Below, piece after piece: positions 34,618 to 43,458 of a stretch of DNA of 64,000 bases. The position numbers were made by a program, and so were the translations under genes. The stretch covers positions 1,054,001-1,118,000 of the forward strand of contig CBDFFR010000012.1 in the NCBI GenBank assembly GCA_965246845.1, written 5' to 3'. Positions within the stretch are counted from its first letter, which is position 1. Each line of letters starts with the position of its first letter. The notes under the pieces are model-generated. The model saw only the letters and a list, made by a program, of their open reading frames with translations, ran no database searches and was not told the origin of the DNA. The DNA comes from JBBRMW01 sp965246845. Lineage in GTDB: Bacteria; Chloroflexota; Anaerolineae; Aggregatilineales; UBA2796.

Positions 34618-36000
34618 TTACCGTTTGCGGTCGTCGTCCTTGTGACGGTTGCGAAAGCTGAATCGGATCGGCGTGCCGACAAACGAATAATCCTCGCGTA
34701 TCTGGTTCTCCAGATAGCGCTGATAGGTGAAATGGACCAACTTGGTATCGTTGACATGGAACAGGAACGTCGGCGGGTCGATTTTCACCTGTTGCCCGAA
34801 CAGGATTTTGAGCTGGCGACCGGACCCGTAGGTCGGCGGGTGGCGCAAAATCGCATCGCGGATAATCGTGTTGAGCTTGCTGGTTGGGATGCGCGTCAGG
34901 CGTTCTTCCTGCACCTGCACCGCCGTCTGCATCACGGTATGGATGCGCTGCCCGGTCTTCGCGCTGATGAACAGGATCGGCGCGTAGGGGATGAAGTTGA
35001 ACCGATCTTCGACCGTCTTCTTGAAGTCGTTCATCGTGTTCATATCTTTTTCCACCGCGTCCCACTTGTTGACAACAATGACGACACTCCGATAGGCGTC
35101 CTTGATCATGCCCGCGATGTGCGTATCCTGTGCCGTGACGCCATCCACACCGTCGATCACGAGCAGCCCGACATCGGCACGTTCGAGCGCACGGTAAGCG
35201 CGCAACACGCTGAACTGCTCGATGCCCGGTAGGATCGTGCCGCGTTTGCGTATGCCCGCTGTATCGATCAAGGTGATCGGCAAGCCTTCCCAAGTCAGGC
35301 GCGTATCTATCGCGTCGCGCGTGGTCCCGGCTATCGGGCTGACAATTGCGCGCTCTTCGCCGAGTAGCCGATTGAGCAGGCTCGATTTGCCGACGTTCGG
35401 GCGACCGACAATTGCGATTTTGAGGCTCTCGTCTTCTTCGTCGAGGTCTTCTTTCGGCGCGTTCCTGAGCGCGTTGACGACCGCATCCAGCATATCGCCC
35501 GTGCCGTTGCCATTCAGGGCGCTGATCGGGAATACATCTTCACCGAGGCCGAGTGCGTAGAACTCTATCGCGTCAAACTGCCGTTCAAAATTATCGGCTT
35601 TGTTGGCTGCAACCACAATGGGTTTGGACGAGCGGCGCAGCATTTCCGCGACTTCAGCATCGGCGGCGGTGATGCCGACCGTCGAGTCGACAACAAAGAC
35701 GATCACGTCCGCTTCCGAAATCGCGACTTCTGCTTGCGCCCGAATTTGCGGCACGAATTCGATGCTGCCTTCGGAAAGCGCATTCGTATCGCGGCTGTTT
35801 TTGGGCTGGTAAATCTCGATACCGCCCGTATCACACAGCATAAACGCGGACCCCGACCAATCCGCATCGCCAAAGGTACGGTCGCGCGTCGTGCCGGGAA
35901 TTTCCGAGGTAACGGCCTTACGTTCCCCGATCAGGCGGTTGAATAGCGTGGATTTGCCGGTGTTAGGCCGCCCGACCAGCGCCACGATAGGTTTCTTCAT
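34618..36000 (-). CDS. der: ribosome biogenesis GTPase Der (EngA)
   Basis: 460 residues with two GTPase domains: first G1 GRPNTGKST with DTGGIEIYQ (G3) and NKAD (G4), second G1 GRPNVGKSS with DTAGIRKRG and NKWD. A C-terminal KH-like domain starts after LTRIPTSKLNTIIRDA. Needed for 50S subunit maturation. The first domain's linker and the acidic DLDEEDESLK between the two G domains are typical. Confidence 0.98.
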   Translation of the reverse strand: MKKPIVALVGRPNTGKSTLFNRLIGERKAVTSEIPGTTRDRTFGDADWSGSAFMLCDTGGIEIYQPKNSRDTNALSEGSIEFVPQIRAQAEVAISEADVIVFVVDSTVGITAADAEVAEMLRRSSKPIVVAANKADNFERQFDAIEFYALGLGEDVFPISALNGNGTGDMLDAVVNALRNAPKEDLDEEDESLKIAIVGRPNVGKSSLLNRLLGEERAIVSPIAGTTRDAIDTRLTWEGLPITLIDTAGIRKRGTILPGIEQFSVLRAYRALERADVGLLVIDGVDGVTAQDTHIAGMIKDAYRSVVIVVNKWDAVEKDMNTMNDFKKTVEDRFNFIPYAPILFISAKTGQRIHTVMQTAVQVQEERLTRIPTSKLNTIIRDAILRHPPTYGSGRQLKILFGQQVKIDPPTFLFHVNDTKLVHFTYQRYLENQIREDYSFVGTPIRFSFRNRHKDDDRKR

Positions 36001-36080
36001 TTTGGTACACTGCTGCTCACTAGCGAACGCTGTATTATATCATAAGCGAATATGTATCGATTACGCTGCTTTCATCTGGA

Positions 36081-36275
36081 CTATTCTTCGTCGTCCATTT
36101 CATCGCGGAGCGCATTCAATGCGTCATCCTCGTCATTATCGGGACTGCCGAGCCACGTTTCCCAATCTTCTGCGTCCCATTCTTCCATATGCGACCATTT
36201 GCCCTCAAGTTCGTCGTCTTCGTCGTCGCCCGCATCGAAGACGAACCGCTCCTCGTCATCGTCTGTGAACCACAT
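36081..36275 (-). CDS. small acidic hypothetical protein, 64 aa
   Basis: ATG with GAGGGTGAG upstream. Very acidic: MWFTDDDEERFVFDAGDDED and the end RDEMDDEE, with no Cys. Composition resembles charged binding or chaperone-type small proteins. No family recognised. It starts 10 nt after the upstream membrane-protein gene. Confidence 0.6.
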   Translation of the reverse strand: MWFTDDDEERFVFDAGDDEDDELEGKWSHMEEWDAEDWETWLGSPDNDEDDALNALRDEMDDEE

Positions 36276-36285
36276 TGTCTCACCC

Positions 36286-36666
36286 TCATTCCAGCTCCGT
36301 CATCAGTGCGTTGCCAATCATCACAGCCCCGCCGATGATCAGGTACAGCCGTTCGAGGACGCGCACGCGCGGGACATTAATCACGCCCATGACAATGATC
36401 AGCAGCCCCGCCGTGACTTCAACATTCAACCGCGTCCGCAGATCGAGATCGCTGTTCTTCATCGCGGTGAAGACGAGCAACCCAGCCAGCGCACGGCAAA
36501 TCCATTTCGTCGGACTGCTCATGCGCGTAAGCATCGGCGTCACGGCGCTATCCAGAGCCATGACGTTGTTGAGCCAGGCGTGCGTTTCGGCGGGGTAGCG
36601 CGTCGGGAGTGAAATCCCGAACTGTTCTCCAAATGCTTGCTTGCCGGGGGTTGGCGCTGCGTTCAC
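36286..36666 (-). CDS. hypothetical membrane protein, 126 aa
   Basis: Start GTG with AAGGATAG upstream. The N-terminal part is hydrophilic (to about 35). Two or three hydrophobic segments follow near 56-66, 84-97 (VTAGLLIIVMGVINV) and 106-121. Family unknown; the layout is a little like DUF4395-type proteins. It shares a 40-nt divergent spacer with pncB. Confidence 0.55.
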   Translation of the reverse strand: MNAAPTPGKQAFGEQFGISLPTRYPAETHAWLNNVMALDSAVTPMLTRMSSPTKWICRALAGLLVFTAMKNSDLDLRTRLNVEVTAGLLIIVMGVINVPRVRVLERLYLIIGGAVMIGNALMTELE

Positions 36667-36706
36667 TTATGTCTATCCTTGATGCAAAACCTGTAGAGAT
36701 TGTAAC

Positions 36707-38251
36707 ATGCCCAGCTTCAACCCACTCGCGGATGCGCTCTTCACGGATCTCTACCAACTCACAATGCTTGCCGCATATTTCAAGGATGGGCAGCACCGTC
36801 GGCAGGTCGCTTTCGAGTACATTTATCGGCAGCCGCCCTTCGGGGGACGTTACGCGCTCTTTGCGGGATTGCCCGCGCTGATCGAATATCTGGAAGCGCT
36901 GCACTTCACCGAAGCAAACATTACATTTCTGCGCTCGCTCAAGCTGTTCGATGAAGACTTCCTCACGCACCTTGAGGAGTTCCGCTTTACGGGGTCAGTC
37001 GAAGCGTTGCGCGAGGGCGATGTGTTGCTGCCCAGCGTGCATGGCGTGCGCGTCACGGCGTCGGTCGAAGAAGCGCAGCTTGTCGAGACGGCGCTGCTCG
37101 CGCTGCTCAACTTTCCGACGCTGATCGCGACCAAAGCCAGTCACGTCAAATTCAGCGCGGAAGGCAAGACAGTTCTGGAGTTCGGGATGCGGCGGGCGCA
37201 GGGCGTCGATGGCGCGCTGACAGCTTCCCGTGCGGCGTTCATCGGCGGCGCGGATGCGAGCAGCAACGTCGCAGCAGGCGTGCATTATGGTATTCCGGTG
37301 CGTGGCACACACGCGCACAGTTTCGTCATGTTCCACCCGGATGAGCTGACCGCCTTTCAGGAATATGCGGAGGACTTTCCGCGCGGGTCGGTCTTCCTCG
37401 TGGATACCTACGATGTGTTCAGAGGCCTGCACCACGCCATGCGCGTCGCGCGGGAGATGGAAGCACGCGGTGAGCGCGCGGTCGGGGTGCGCGTCGATTC
37501 GGGCGATCTGGTTTACTGGTCGATTGTCGCGCATGTCCTCTTCGAGGCGAACCACCTGCCCTATCTGACGATCACACTCTCCAACGAACTCGACGAGCGC
37601 AAGCTGGCCTTCATCCACAACGAAATCCGGCGCAGCGCGCGCTCGGAAACGTACCTGCGCGAAGTCGGGCATCAGGTCGGCTTCCCGGTCGGGGTGATGG
37701 ACCCGGAGACGATCATCCGCAAGTTGGCTTTCGGCGTCGGGACGCAGATGGTCACGGGCGGCGAGCAGTCATCGCTGGGAGGCGTGTACAAGCTGATCGC
37801 GGTGGAACAGGATGGTGTCTGGCAACCGCGTATCAAGCTCTCGGCGCAGCCGGAAAAGACGACGCTGCCGGGCTTCAAGAAGGTGTATCGGCTGACGCGG
37901 CGCGGCTTGATTGTCGCGGATGTGATCGCGCTGCCGGATGAGGTCATTCTGGCGGGGAGCGCGGTCGTCGGGATTAACCCGGCCAACCCCAGCCAGCGCA
38001 GTGTCTATGAAGATTTCGACCATGTAGAGCCGCTGCACGTCCAGATTTTCAAAGACGGGCAGCGCGTCTATGACCCACCCACGCTCACCGATGTGAAGCG
38101 CTTCGCGCAGGCACGGCTGGATATGATCCGTTTGGAAAGCCGCCGTCTGGAGCAGCCGCATAGCCTCAAGGTGAGCGTGACGGAGGCATTCTGGGAATAT
38201 CGGCAGCAGGTCAGCGACTCAGCAAGGCAGACGACCACTGCGCAGACTTGA
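36707..38251 (+). CDS. pncB: nicotinate phosphoribosyltransferase
   Basis: 514 residues, the long bacterial form. N-terminal LFTDLYQLTMLAAYFKDGQH, FPTLIATKASHVKFSAEGKT, GTHAHSFVMFHP (the conserved His) and VGVRVDSGDLVYWS (phosphate binding), then FGVGTQMVTGGEQSSLGGVY. It makes nicotinate mononucleotide from nicotinate and PRPP, with ATP, in NAD salvage. The C-terminal 60 residues extend beyond the usual domain. Confidence 0.96.
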   Translation: MPSFNPLADALFTDLYQLTMLAAYFKDGQHRRQVAFEYIYRQPPFGGRYALFAGLPALIEYLEALHFTEANITFLRSLKLFDEDFLTHLEEFRFTGSVEALREGDVLLPSVHGVRVTASVEEAQLVETALLALLNFPTLIATKASHVKFSAEGKTVLEFGMRRAQGVDGALTASRAAFIGGADASSNVAAGVHYGIPVRGTHAHSFVMFHPDELTAFQEYAEDFPRGSVFLVDTYDVFRGLHHAMRVAREMEARGERAVGVRVDSGDLVYWSIVAHVLFEANHLPYLTITLSNELDERKLAFIHNEIRRSARSETYLREVGHQVGFPVGVMDPETIIRKLAFGVGTQMVTGGEQSSLGGVYKLIAVEQDGVWQPRIKLSAQPEKTTLPGFKKVYRLTRRGLIVADVIALPDEVILAGSAVVGINPANPSQRSVYEDFDHVEPLHVQIFKDGQRVYDPPTLTDVKRFAQARLDMIRLESRRLEQPHSLKVSVTEAFWEYRQQVSDSARQTTTAQT

Positions 38252-38280
38252 ATGGTATTACTTACGCTTCAATCGCTGGA

Positions 38281-38544
38281 TTAACTTGCGAATCTCCGCA
38301 CGGCACGCGCCTTTGCCGCCTCGACTTCGCGATCTTTCGGCGGCGCATTCGTTTCCAGCGCGGCAAGCAGCCTGTCGGACGCCGCGGCTATCTCGGCAAT
38401 TGCAGCCTGAAAAGCGACTTCGTTGACTTTGGAGGGTTTGTTGAAGCCGCTGATCTTGCGCACATATTGTAACGCGGCAGCACGGACTTCTTCATCGTTC
38501 ACAGGTGGCTCGAAGTTGAACAGGGGCTTGATGTTTCGACACAT
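38281..38544 (-). CDS. DUF2277 family protein
   Basis: 87 residues from the ATG of MCRNIKPLFNFEPPVNDEEV with GGAGAGAG upstream. The start MCRNIK and FEPP are the family signature, followed by ALQYVRKISGFNKPSKVNE. It is a small helical protein of unknown function, common in actinobacteria and Chloroflexota. Confidence 0.85.
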   Translation of the reverse strand: MCRNIKPLFNFEPPVNDEEVRAAALQYVRKISGFNKPSKVNEVAFQAAIAEIAAASDRLLAALETNAPPKDREVEAAKARAVRRFAS

Positions 38545-38795
38545 AGGCTCTCTCCATGCCACAATTTAAAGGCTCAACCCAATCACCATTATACCGAATA
38601 TTTCAAGTGCAGCGAACAGGCATTCTGGTGTCTGATGGCGAACCCTTTTGCGATTACAACCGCACTTATCGAAACGAGTGAACGAAAGCGACTTGACCAT
38701 CACAAGTACCCTTCGGCAGTTTGGACCTGCGTGACTATTTCCTGAACAATCGATTGACTACAGGTTGAATCTGCGGTTGTAGTATCAGAGCCTGT
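38545..38795. other. intergenic, no gene seen
   Basis: 250 nt. It includes the DUF2277 promoter region. GAGCCTGTCATGTACTTACC at 38788-38807 resembles the terminal repeat of the following IS5-type remnant. Confidence 0.5.
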
Positions 38796-39222
38796 CATGT
38801 ACTTACCAATCTACGAAGGGGTTGAGAAGATCAACCACGTTTTTGAGCAAAAGACAGGCAAAGGCGAGTAAGGGTAGACCTTTGAATGTCAAGGGAAGGC
38901 GTTCGTAGTCGCGGGCGAGCCAGGCGCTGGAGCGCGCCACAACCCAACGCCTGGGAAGCAAGATGAAGCCACGTTTAGCGTCGGGAAGTTGGCGACCTCC
39001 AACCGAATAGCCTGGAATACGTCGTCGACGGCTTGTTCACCGCCTTAGCCCTGGTCTACGAACGCAGTCTCAAGGTGACCACCTGCGACCCATTGGACTT
39101 GCTCTGCTAATTCTGCAACTGGGTCCCGAACGGAACGTCGCCGCAGTCTTCTTGCTCGTTAGCAGCCGTGACATGTACTGCCAGCATCAGCCTTGGATAC
39201 AGTGCTAGAAACGCCCATTCTT
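38796..39222 (-). pseudogene. IS5-family transposase remnant
   Basis: Minus-strand frames give VAELAEQVQWVAGGHLETAF-type text upstream and, continuously, LPDAKRGFILLPRRWVVARS then SAWLARDYERLPLTFKGLPL and LAFACLLLKNVVDLLNPFVDW-stop. Several frameshifts and stops interrupt it. Closely related to the remnant at 24.1-24.5 kb: the two share DYERL..TFK and LLKNVVDL. Inactive. Confidence 0.75.
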
Positions 39223-39251
39223 CGTCGCTTACGTCGCTTGGACATGCTTTT

Positions 39252-39433
39252 CTATTGTCCATCTTTCAATTTTATCAAAGTCCATGACTCTAGATCGTCG
39301 CCCTCATACGATCCCTTGAGCCGCATCTCCGTAAAGTAATCGCGATAAAACGCTGCCTCGTCCGTGCTGAACACGCTCGCTTGATCAGGTTGCCCGGCAC
39401 CTGAAACTGTGAAAAGTGTTGTGCGGTAATCAT
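39252..39433 (-). CDS. small frame after E1 beta (possible hypothetical or fragment)
   Basis: An ATG overlaps the E1-beta stop codon (ATGA), but its frame closes with atypical residues. A neighbouring frame ending DYFTEMRLKGSYEGDDLESW plus TLIKLKDGQ is more protein-like, and its only ATG lies inside E1 beta. Either a small protein with one frameshift or a gene tail. Unassigned. Confidence 0.3.
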
Positions 39434-40422
39434 GCCCGGTCCCTCGTCCCAATCCCGACTTTTTCAACCGCTGCAATCAAATCCGCGACGCCCGGCAGCA
39501 CCGAGGCTTCCAGTTCAGGCGCATAGGGCAGCGGCACGTTCTTCGCGCCCACGCGCACAATCGGCGCATCCAGCCAATCGACCGCCTCTTCCGCAATCAG
39601 CGCGGCGATTTCCGCGCCCACCCCGCCCCGACGGTGGCCTTCGTGGGCAATGATCACGCGCCCCGTCTTCTCCACCGAGCGGATGATCATCTCCAAATCG
39701 AACGGCACGAGCGTTCGCGGGTCGATCACTTCCACCGAGACGCCGCCCGCCTCAAGCTGTTCCGCTGCATCGAGCGCGTGCCGCAGCATCCCGCCAACCG
39801 CGATTAGTGTCACGTCGTGCCCTTCGCGGACCACGTTCGCGACTCCCAGCGGCACGATATGCTCTCCGTCTGGTACAGGTCCCTTGCGGTCATACAGCAT
39901 CTTGTGTTCAAAAAACAGCACCGGATCGTTTCCGCGTATCGCCGCCTTGAGCAACCCCTTTGCGTCAGCAGGCGTGGCCGGAACCGCGATTTTTAATCCC
40001 GGAATATTCAGGAACCAGCTTTCCACGCTCTGGCTATGCTGGGCGGCGGCAGAACCGGGCGCGCCCGTCGTCACGCGCACCACCACCGGGACATTCGCCT
40101 TGCCGCCCGTCATGAAGCGCGCCTTTGCGAGCTGGTTCACGATCTGGTCGCCCGCAACGGGCAGAAAATCCCCGAACATGATTTCAATCACCGGGCGCAT
40201 TCCCATCATCGCTGCGCCAAGCGCCGCCCCGACAATCGCGCTTTCGCTGATCGGCGTATCCAGTACGCGCGCTTCGCTGAATATATCCACAAGGTCGCGC
40301 GTCACGCCGAACACGCCGCCGAAGGTCGCCACGTCCTCGCCCATCACGAACACGGTCCGGTCGCGCTCCATCTCCTCGCGCAGGGCTTCGTAAATGGCTT
40401 CGCTATAGGTAATTGTCCGCAT
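39430..40422 (-). CDS. 2-oxoacid dehydrogenase E1 component, beta subunit
   Basis: 330 residues, transketolase-like pyrimidine-binding domain plus C-terminal domain. MRTITYSEAIYEALREEMER, VFVMGEDVATFGGVFGVTRD, and IVGAALGAAMMGMRPVIEIM with the family Glu. The C-terminal domain includes VEVIDPRTLVPFD and IIAHEGHRRGGVGAEIAALI. It forms the thiamine-diphosphate enzyme with an alpha subunit in pyruvate, acetoin or branched-chain 2-oxoacid dehydrogenase. The alpha, E2 and E3 genes are not beside it: the next gene upstream is divergent. Confidence 0.93.
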   Translation of the reverse strand: MRTITYSEAIYEALREEMERDRTVFVMGEDVATFGGVFGVTRDLVDIFSEARVLDTPISESAIVGAALGAAMMGMRPVIEIMFGDFLPVAGDQIVNQLAKARFMTGGKANVPVVVRVTTGAPGSAAAQHSQSVESWFLNIPGLKIAVPATPADAKGLLKAAIRGNDPVLFFEHKMLYDRKGPVPDGEHIVPLGVANVVREGHDVTLIAVGGMLRHALDAAEQLEAGGVSVEVIDPRTLVPFDLEMIIRSVEKTGRVIIAHEGHRRGGVGAEIAALIAEEAVDWLDAPIVRVGAKNVPLPYAPELEASVLPGVADLIAAVEKVGIGTRDRA

Positions 40423-40633
40423 TGCGTGTGACCCTGCTGCTGTGAATTACCCTGAATTGTAGCGCAATACCCCGCGCTTTGTAGCGTGCCGGGCAAGCCC
40501 CTGCACCGAATTGTAATCGCGCGGTGGATTTTATCCTGCGCTGTCAAAACCCGGCGTGCTATTCGATATTAGCCAGTAAGGCGCAGTGCAATAGCCCCAT
40601 CCAACAATCAACACCTTCGGAGTAGACAACCTC

Positions 40634-41413
40634 ATGCAAGCACTACAGCGTCCTCAAACCGCCACACCTTTTTATCATTTCCCCGCTGCCGACTTCCCAA
40701 CTGTTCATCCTATCGACTGGTTGACCTCGCACTTCGCGGTCGGAGGCTGGAGTCCAATCAATCGGCTGGGGGATATGCTTACTGCACACATGACGCAAAT
40801 CGCGCCGCGTAGTGGCTTCACCTGGCATCCGCATCGCGGCCTCGAAATCTATACGTGGGTACTGGAAGGCACGCTACACCACGAAGATAGCGTTGGCGGC
40901 GCGGGCGACATTGGCGCTCTGGAGTTGCAGCGCATGTTCGCTGGTGATTACATCGAGCATCAGGAATTGAACCACACCGACGCCGATGCGCGCGTAATCC
41001 AAATCTGGTTTGTCGCAGATTCACAGCATCGCGGCCTTGAACCGCACTATCAACAGACCCGCCGCGATGAACTCCCCGCGCGGCGTGTGGGTGATGCAAC
41101 CATCTACAGCTTGATCGGAGACGGCTCCCCGATGCAGCAGCACATGACCGGACGGCTCTCCGCGACGGTCGTGGATGCAGGCGGCAGCACGCCGATCAGC
41201 GCGCCGCATTCCGGCGAAAACCTCTTTGTATACATCACAGACGGAGCCGGAACAGTTGAATTGCCTGCGAACGATGGTGAACTGATGACGAGCACATTGG
41301 GTCAATACGATGTTTTCCTCGCGAAGCCGGAGATGCCGGTCGTCCGCGTGGATGCCACGCCCGATGCGCCATTGCACTATTTAAGTTTCTACCTGCCGAC
41401 GTTTTTGCAATAA
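40634..41413 (+). CDS. pirin family protein
   Basis: 259 residues, bicupin. The metal ligands of the N-terminal cupin are visible in TWHPHRGLEIYTWVLEG (His65, His67) and YIEHQELNH (His109, Glu111). The C-terminal cupin contains VYITDGAGTVELPANDGEL. Bacterial pirins (YhhW type) may have quercetinase activity or act as redox-linked regulators. Here the role is unknown. GGAG before the ATG. Confidence 0.9.
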   Translation: MQALQRPQTATPFYHFPAADFPTVHPIDWLTSHFAVGGWSPINRLGDMLTAHMTQIAPRSGFTWHPHRGLEIYTWVLEGTLHHEDSVGGAGDIGALELQRMFAGDYIEHQELNHTDADARVIQIWFVADSQHRGLEPHYQQTRRDELPARRVGDATIYSLIGDGSPMQQHMTGRLSATVVDAGGSTPISAPHSGENLFVYITDGAGTVELPANDGELMTSTLGQYDVFLAKPEMPVVRVDATPDAPLHYLSFYLPTFLQ

Positions 41414-41515
41414 GGAACACGGCGAGCCTCTGGATTCTGACTCACCGCGCGCTGTAACCGATGGCTCGCTGGTGGATGGCCTCGTGCGCCTATCCGCACA
41501 TCAAACATAAGCCAG

Positions 41516-41542
41516 TGTAGGGGCGGACCGATTTGTCCGCCC
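41516..41542. repeat. dispersed 22-bp palindromic repeat, copy 3 (inverted)
   Basis: TGTAG, then GGGCGGA, CCGATTTG, TCCGCCC. The loop is the reverse complement of the other copies with one base changed, so this copy is in the opposite orientation. It lies in the 158-nt gap between the convergent pirin and dehydrogenase genes. Confidence 0.8.
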
Positions 41543-41571
41543 ACCGCTCTGGCTTGCCCGACTCGTCTCTC

Positions 41572-42753
41572 CTACGCCTGTCCCGGCTTCAGCACGACCT
41601 TCACGCAGCCGTCCTTCTTCTCCTTGAACATCTTGTACATCTCAGGTGCTTCTTCAAGCGAGACCTTGTGCGTGATAACCAGCGACGGATCGATGTCGCC
41701 CGCTTGCACGCGGCTCATCAGCGGACGAATGTAGCGGTGAACGTGCGTCTGCCCCATTTTGAAGGTCAACCCCTTCGCGAACGCCGCGCCGATGTTGAAC
41801 GTGTCGATGATCCCGCCGTACACGCCCGCGATAGAAACCACGCCGCCCTTGCCGCACGCCTGAATCGCAGCACGTAGTGCGTGCGGACGGTCGCTTTCGA
41901 GGCGCAGCGTTTGCTTGGCGCGGTCCACGAAGCCGGGCAGCCCGGTCGCGTGCGCTTCCATGCCCACAGCGTCGATCACTGAGTCGGGACCGCGCCCGCC
42001 CGTCTTTTCCTTCATGACCGCGATGGCGTCTTCATCGACATAGTTGATCGGAATGCCTTTGAAGAGTTTTGCCTTTTCCAGCCGTTCCGGGATACGGTCA
42101 ATCGCGAAAACCTGATCCGCGCCCATCATATACGCGCTCGCAATCGCGAATAGCCCGACCGGACCGCAGCCATAGACCGCCACCGAATCGCCCGGCTTGA
42201 TGTTGCAGTTCTCGGCGGCCTGGTAGCCCGTTGGGAATATATCCGTCAGGAACAACACCTGCTCATCGGTCAGGCCATCCGCGACCGGGACCGGACCAAC
42301 ATCCGCATACGGCACGCGCACATATTCGGCCTGCCCACCCGCATAGCCACCGTACAGGTGCGAATATCCGAAGAGGCCGCCGCCGGATGCACCGTAAGCG
42401 GTGTCCAGCATCATTTGCGAGCCAGACGGGTTCGAGTTGTCACAGAGCGACCACTCATCATTCTCGCAATAGTGGCAGTGTCCGCACGCAATCGCGAACG
42501 GCACGACGACGCGCTGCCCCTTGCGCAGGTTCGTCACTTCTCGCCCGACATCGACGACTTCGCCCATGAATTCGTGGCCGAGAATATCGCCCGCCTTCAT
42601 GCCAGGGATGAAACCATCGAAGAGATGTAAATCGGAGCCGCAAATCGCAGTTGAAGTGATCTTGATGATCGCATCGCGCGGGTTAATCAGAATCGGGTCG
42701 GGGACAGTCTGGACCGTGACGTGATTCGGTCCTTCCCATGTTAAAGCACGCAT
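41572..42753 (-). CDS. zinc-dependent alcohol dehydrogenase (FdhA-like)
   Basis: 393 residues. Catalytic zinc ligands Cys38 and His60-Glu61 (AICGSDLHLF, ILGHEFMG); structural zinc Cys90, 93, 96, 104 in CGHCHYCENDEWSLC. Rossmann motif VYGCGPVGLFAI. The insertion with SVIDAVGMEAHATGLPG and the length fit the group of glutathione-independent formaldehyde dehydrogenase-like enzymes. Its ATG follows the SRPBCC stop codon with no gap (TAGATG), so the two are coupled. Confidence 0.92.
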   Translation of the reverse strand: MRALTWEGPNHVTVQTVPDPILINPRDAIIKITSTAICGSDLHLFDGFIPGMKAGDILGHEFMGEVVDVGREVTNLRKGQRVVVPFAIACGHCHYCENDEWSLCDNSNPSGSQMMLDTAYGASGGGLFGYSHLYGGYAGGQAEYVRVPYADVGPVPVADGLTDEQVLFLTDIFPTGYQAAENCNIKPGDSVAVYGCGPVGLFAIASAYMMGADQVFAIDRIPERLEKAKLFKGIPINYVDEDAIAVMKEKTGGRGPDSVIDAVGMEAHATGLPGFVDRAKQTLRLESDRPHALRAAIQACGKGGVVSIAGVYGGIIDTFNIGAAFAKGLTFKMGQTHVHRYIRPLMSRVQAGDIDPSLVITHKVSLEEAPEMYKMFKEKKDGCVKVVLKPGQA

Positions 42754-43365
42754 CTATCGTACCTCTTGCATCTTGTTCTGCGTCGCGTTTTGGGTATTGT
42801 TCGGGGTCGGGTTGGTCGCGGCTTTTTCGGCAAGTTCTTCTTCGCTGTCCCTGCGCCCGGAAGTCTGCCCTTCGATGGTCGAGATTTCACCCGCTTCCAT
42901 CAACATGCGGAAGCGATACAGGTCCTCCTGAATTTGCAGGCTCGGCTCCTGCCCGAACAGCTTGGCGACGATTTCACCAATCTTTCCGGCGGGCGGATCG
43001 TACTTGAGCGAAACGAGGACTTCCGTACCGCGCTTCCCCGGTGCAGTCTTGAAGATGACCGCACCCGCGTTCGGGACTTGCGCGCCTTCCAGTGAACGCC
43101 AGCCAATACGCTCGTTCGGCACGTCGTTGATAATCTCGGCATCCCACTCGACTTGTAGCTCGGCAGGCGCTTTCGCGACCCAGTGCGAACGGTCGCCGCC
43201 TGTGTTGCTGACGCTTTTCAGATGTTCCATGATGTGCGGCAGGTTCTCGAAGTTACGCCAATAGGCGTACAGCGCTTCGACCGGGCGATTGATCGTAATT
43301 GCCTTGTCGACGCGGATGCCCCGATCATGCGGGACGCTGACCTGCTCCGGCTGTTTATCCGTCAT
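42754..43365 (-). CDS. SRPBCC (polyketide cyclase/START-like) protein
   Basis: 203 residues from the ATG with AAGG 8 nt upstream. An in-frame TTG at 43386 is less likely. The core INRPVEALYAYWRNFENLPH then MEHLKSV and HWVAKAPAELQVEWDAEIIN matches the SRPBCC family often encoded beside zinc alcohol dehydrogenases. Hydrophobic-ligand cavity, no known catalysis. The C-terminus is low-complexity (Thr/Asn/Gln-rich). Confidence 0.85.
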   Translation of the reverse strand: MTDKQPEQVSVPHDRGIRVDKAITINRPVEALYAYWRNFENLPHIMEHLKSVSNTGGDRSHWVAKAPAELQVEWDAEIINDVPNERIGWRSLEGAQVPNAGAVIFKTAPGKRGTEVLVSLKYDPPAGKIGEIVAKLFGQEPSLQIQEDLYRFRMLMEAGEISTIEGQTSGRRDSEEELAEKAATNPTPNNTQNATQNKMQEVR

Positions 43366-43397
43366 AGAAGGTGTCCTTTTTGACAACGTAACCTTGT

Positions 43398-43412
43398 CTA
43401 CGTTAAACGTAG
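43398..43412. promoter_or_regulatory. perfect 15-bp palindrome upstream of the SRPBCC-dehydrogenase operon
   Basis: CTACGTT-A-AACGTAG, 33 nt before the SRPBCC start. Candidate operator for a dimeric repressor (TetR/MarR/MerR type). ACGTAACC nearby repeats half of it. Confidence 0.5.
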
Positions 43413-43458
43413 CATTCGCCCGCTCAAAAAAGGCTATAAAACCATCCGACGTGATCCT

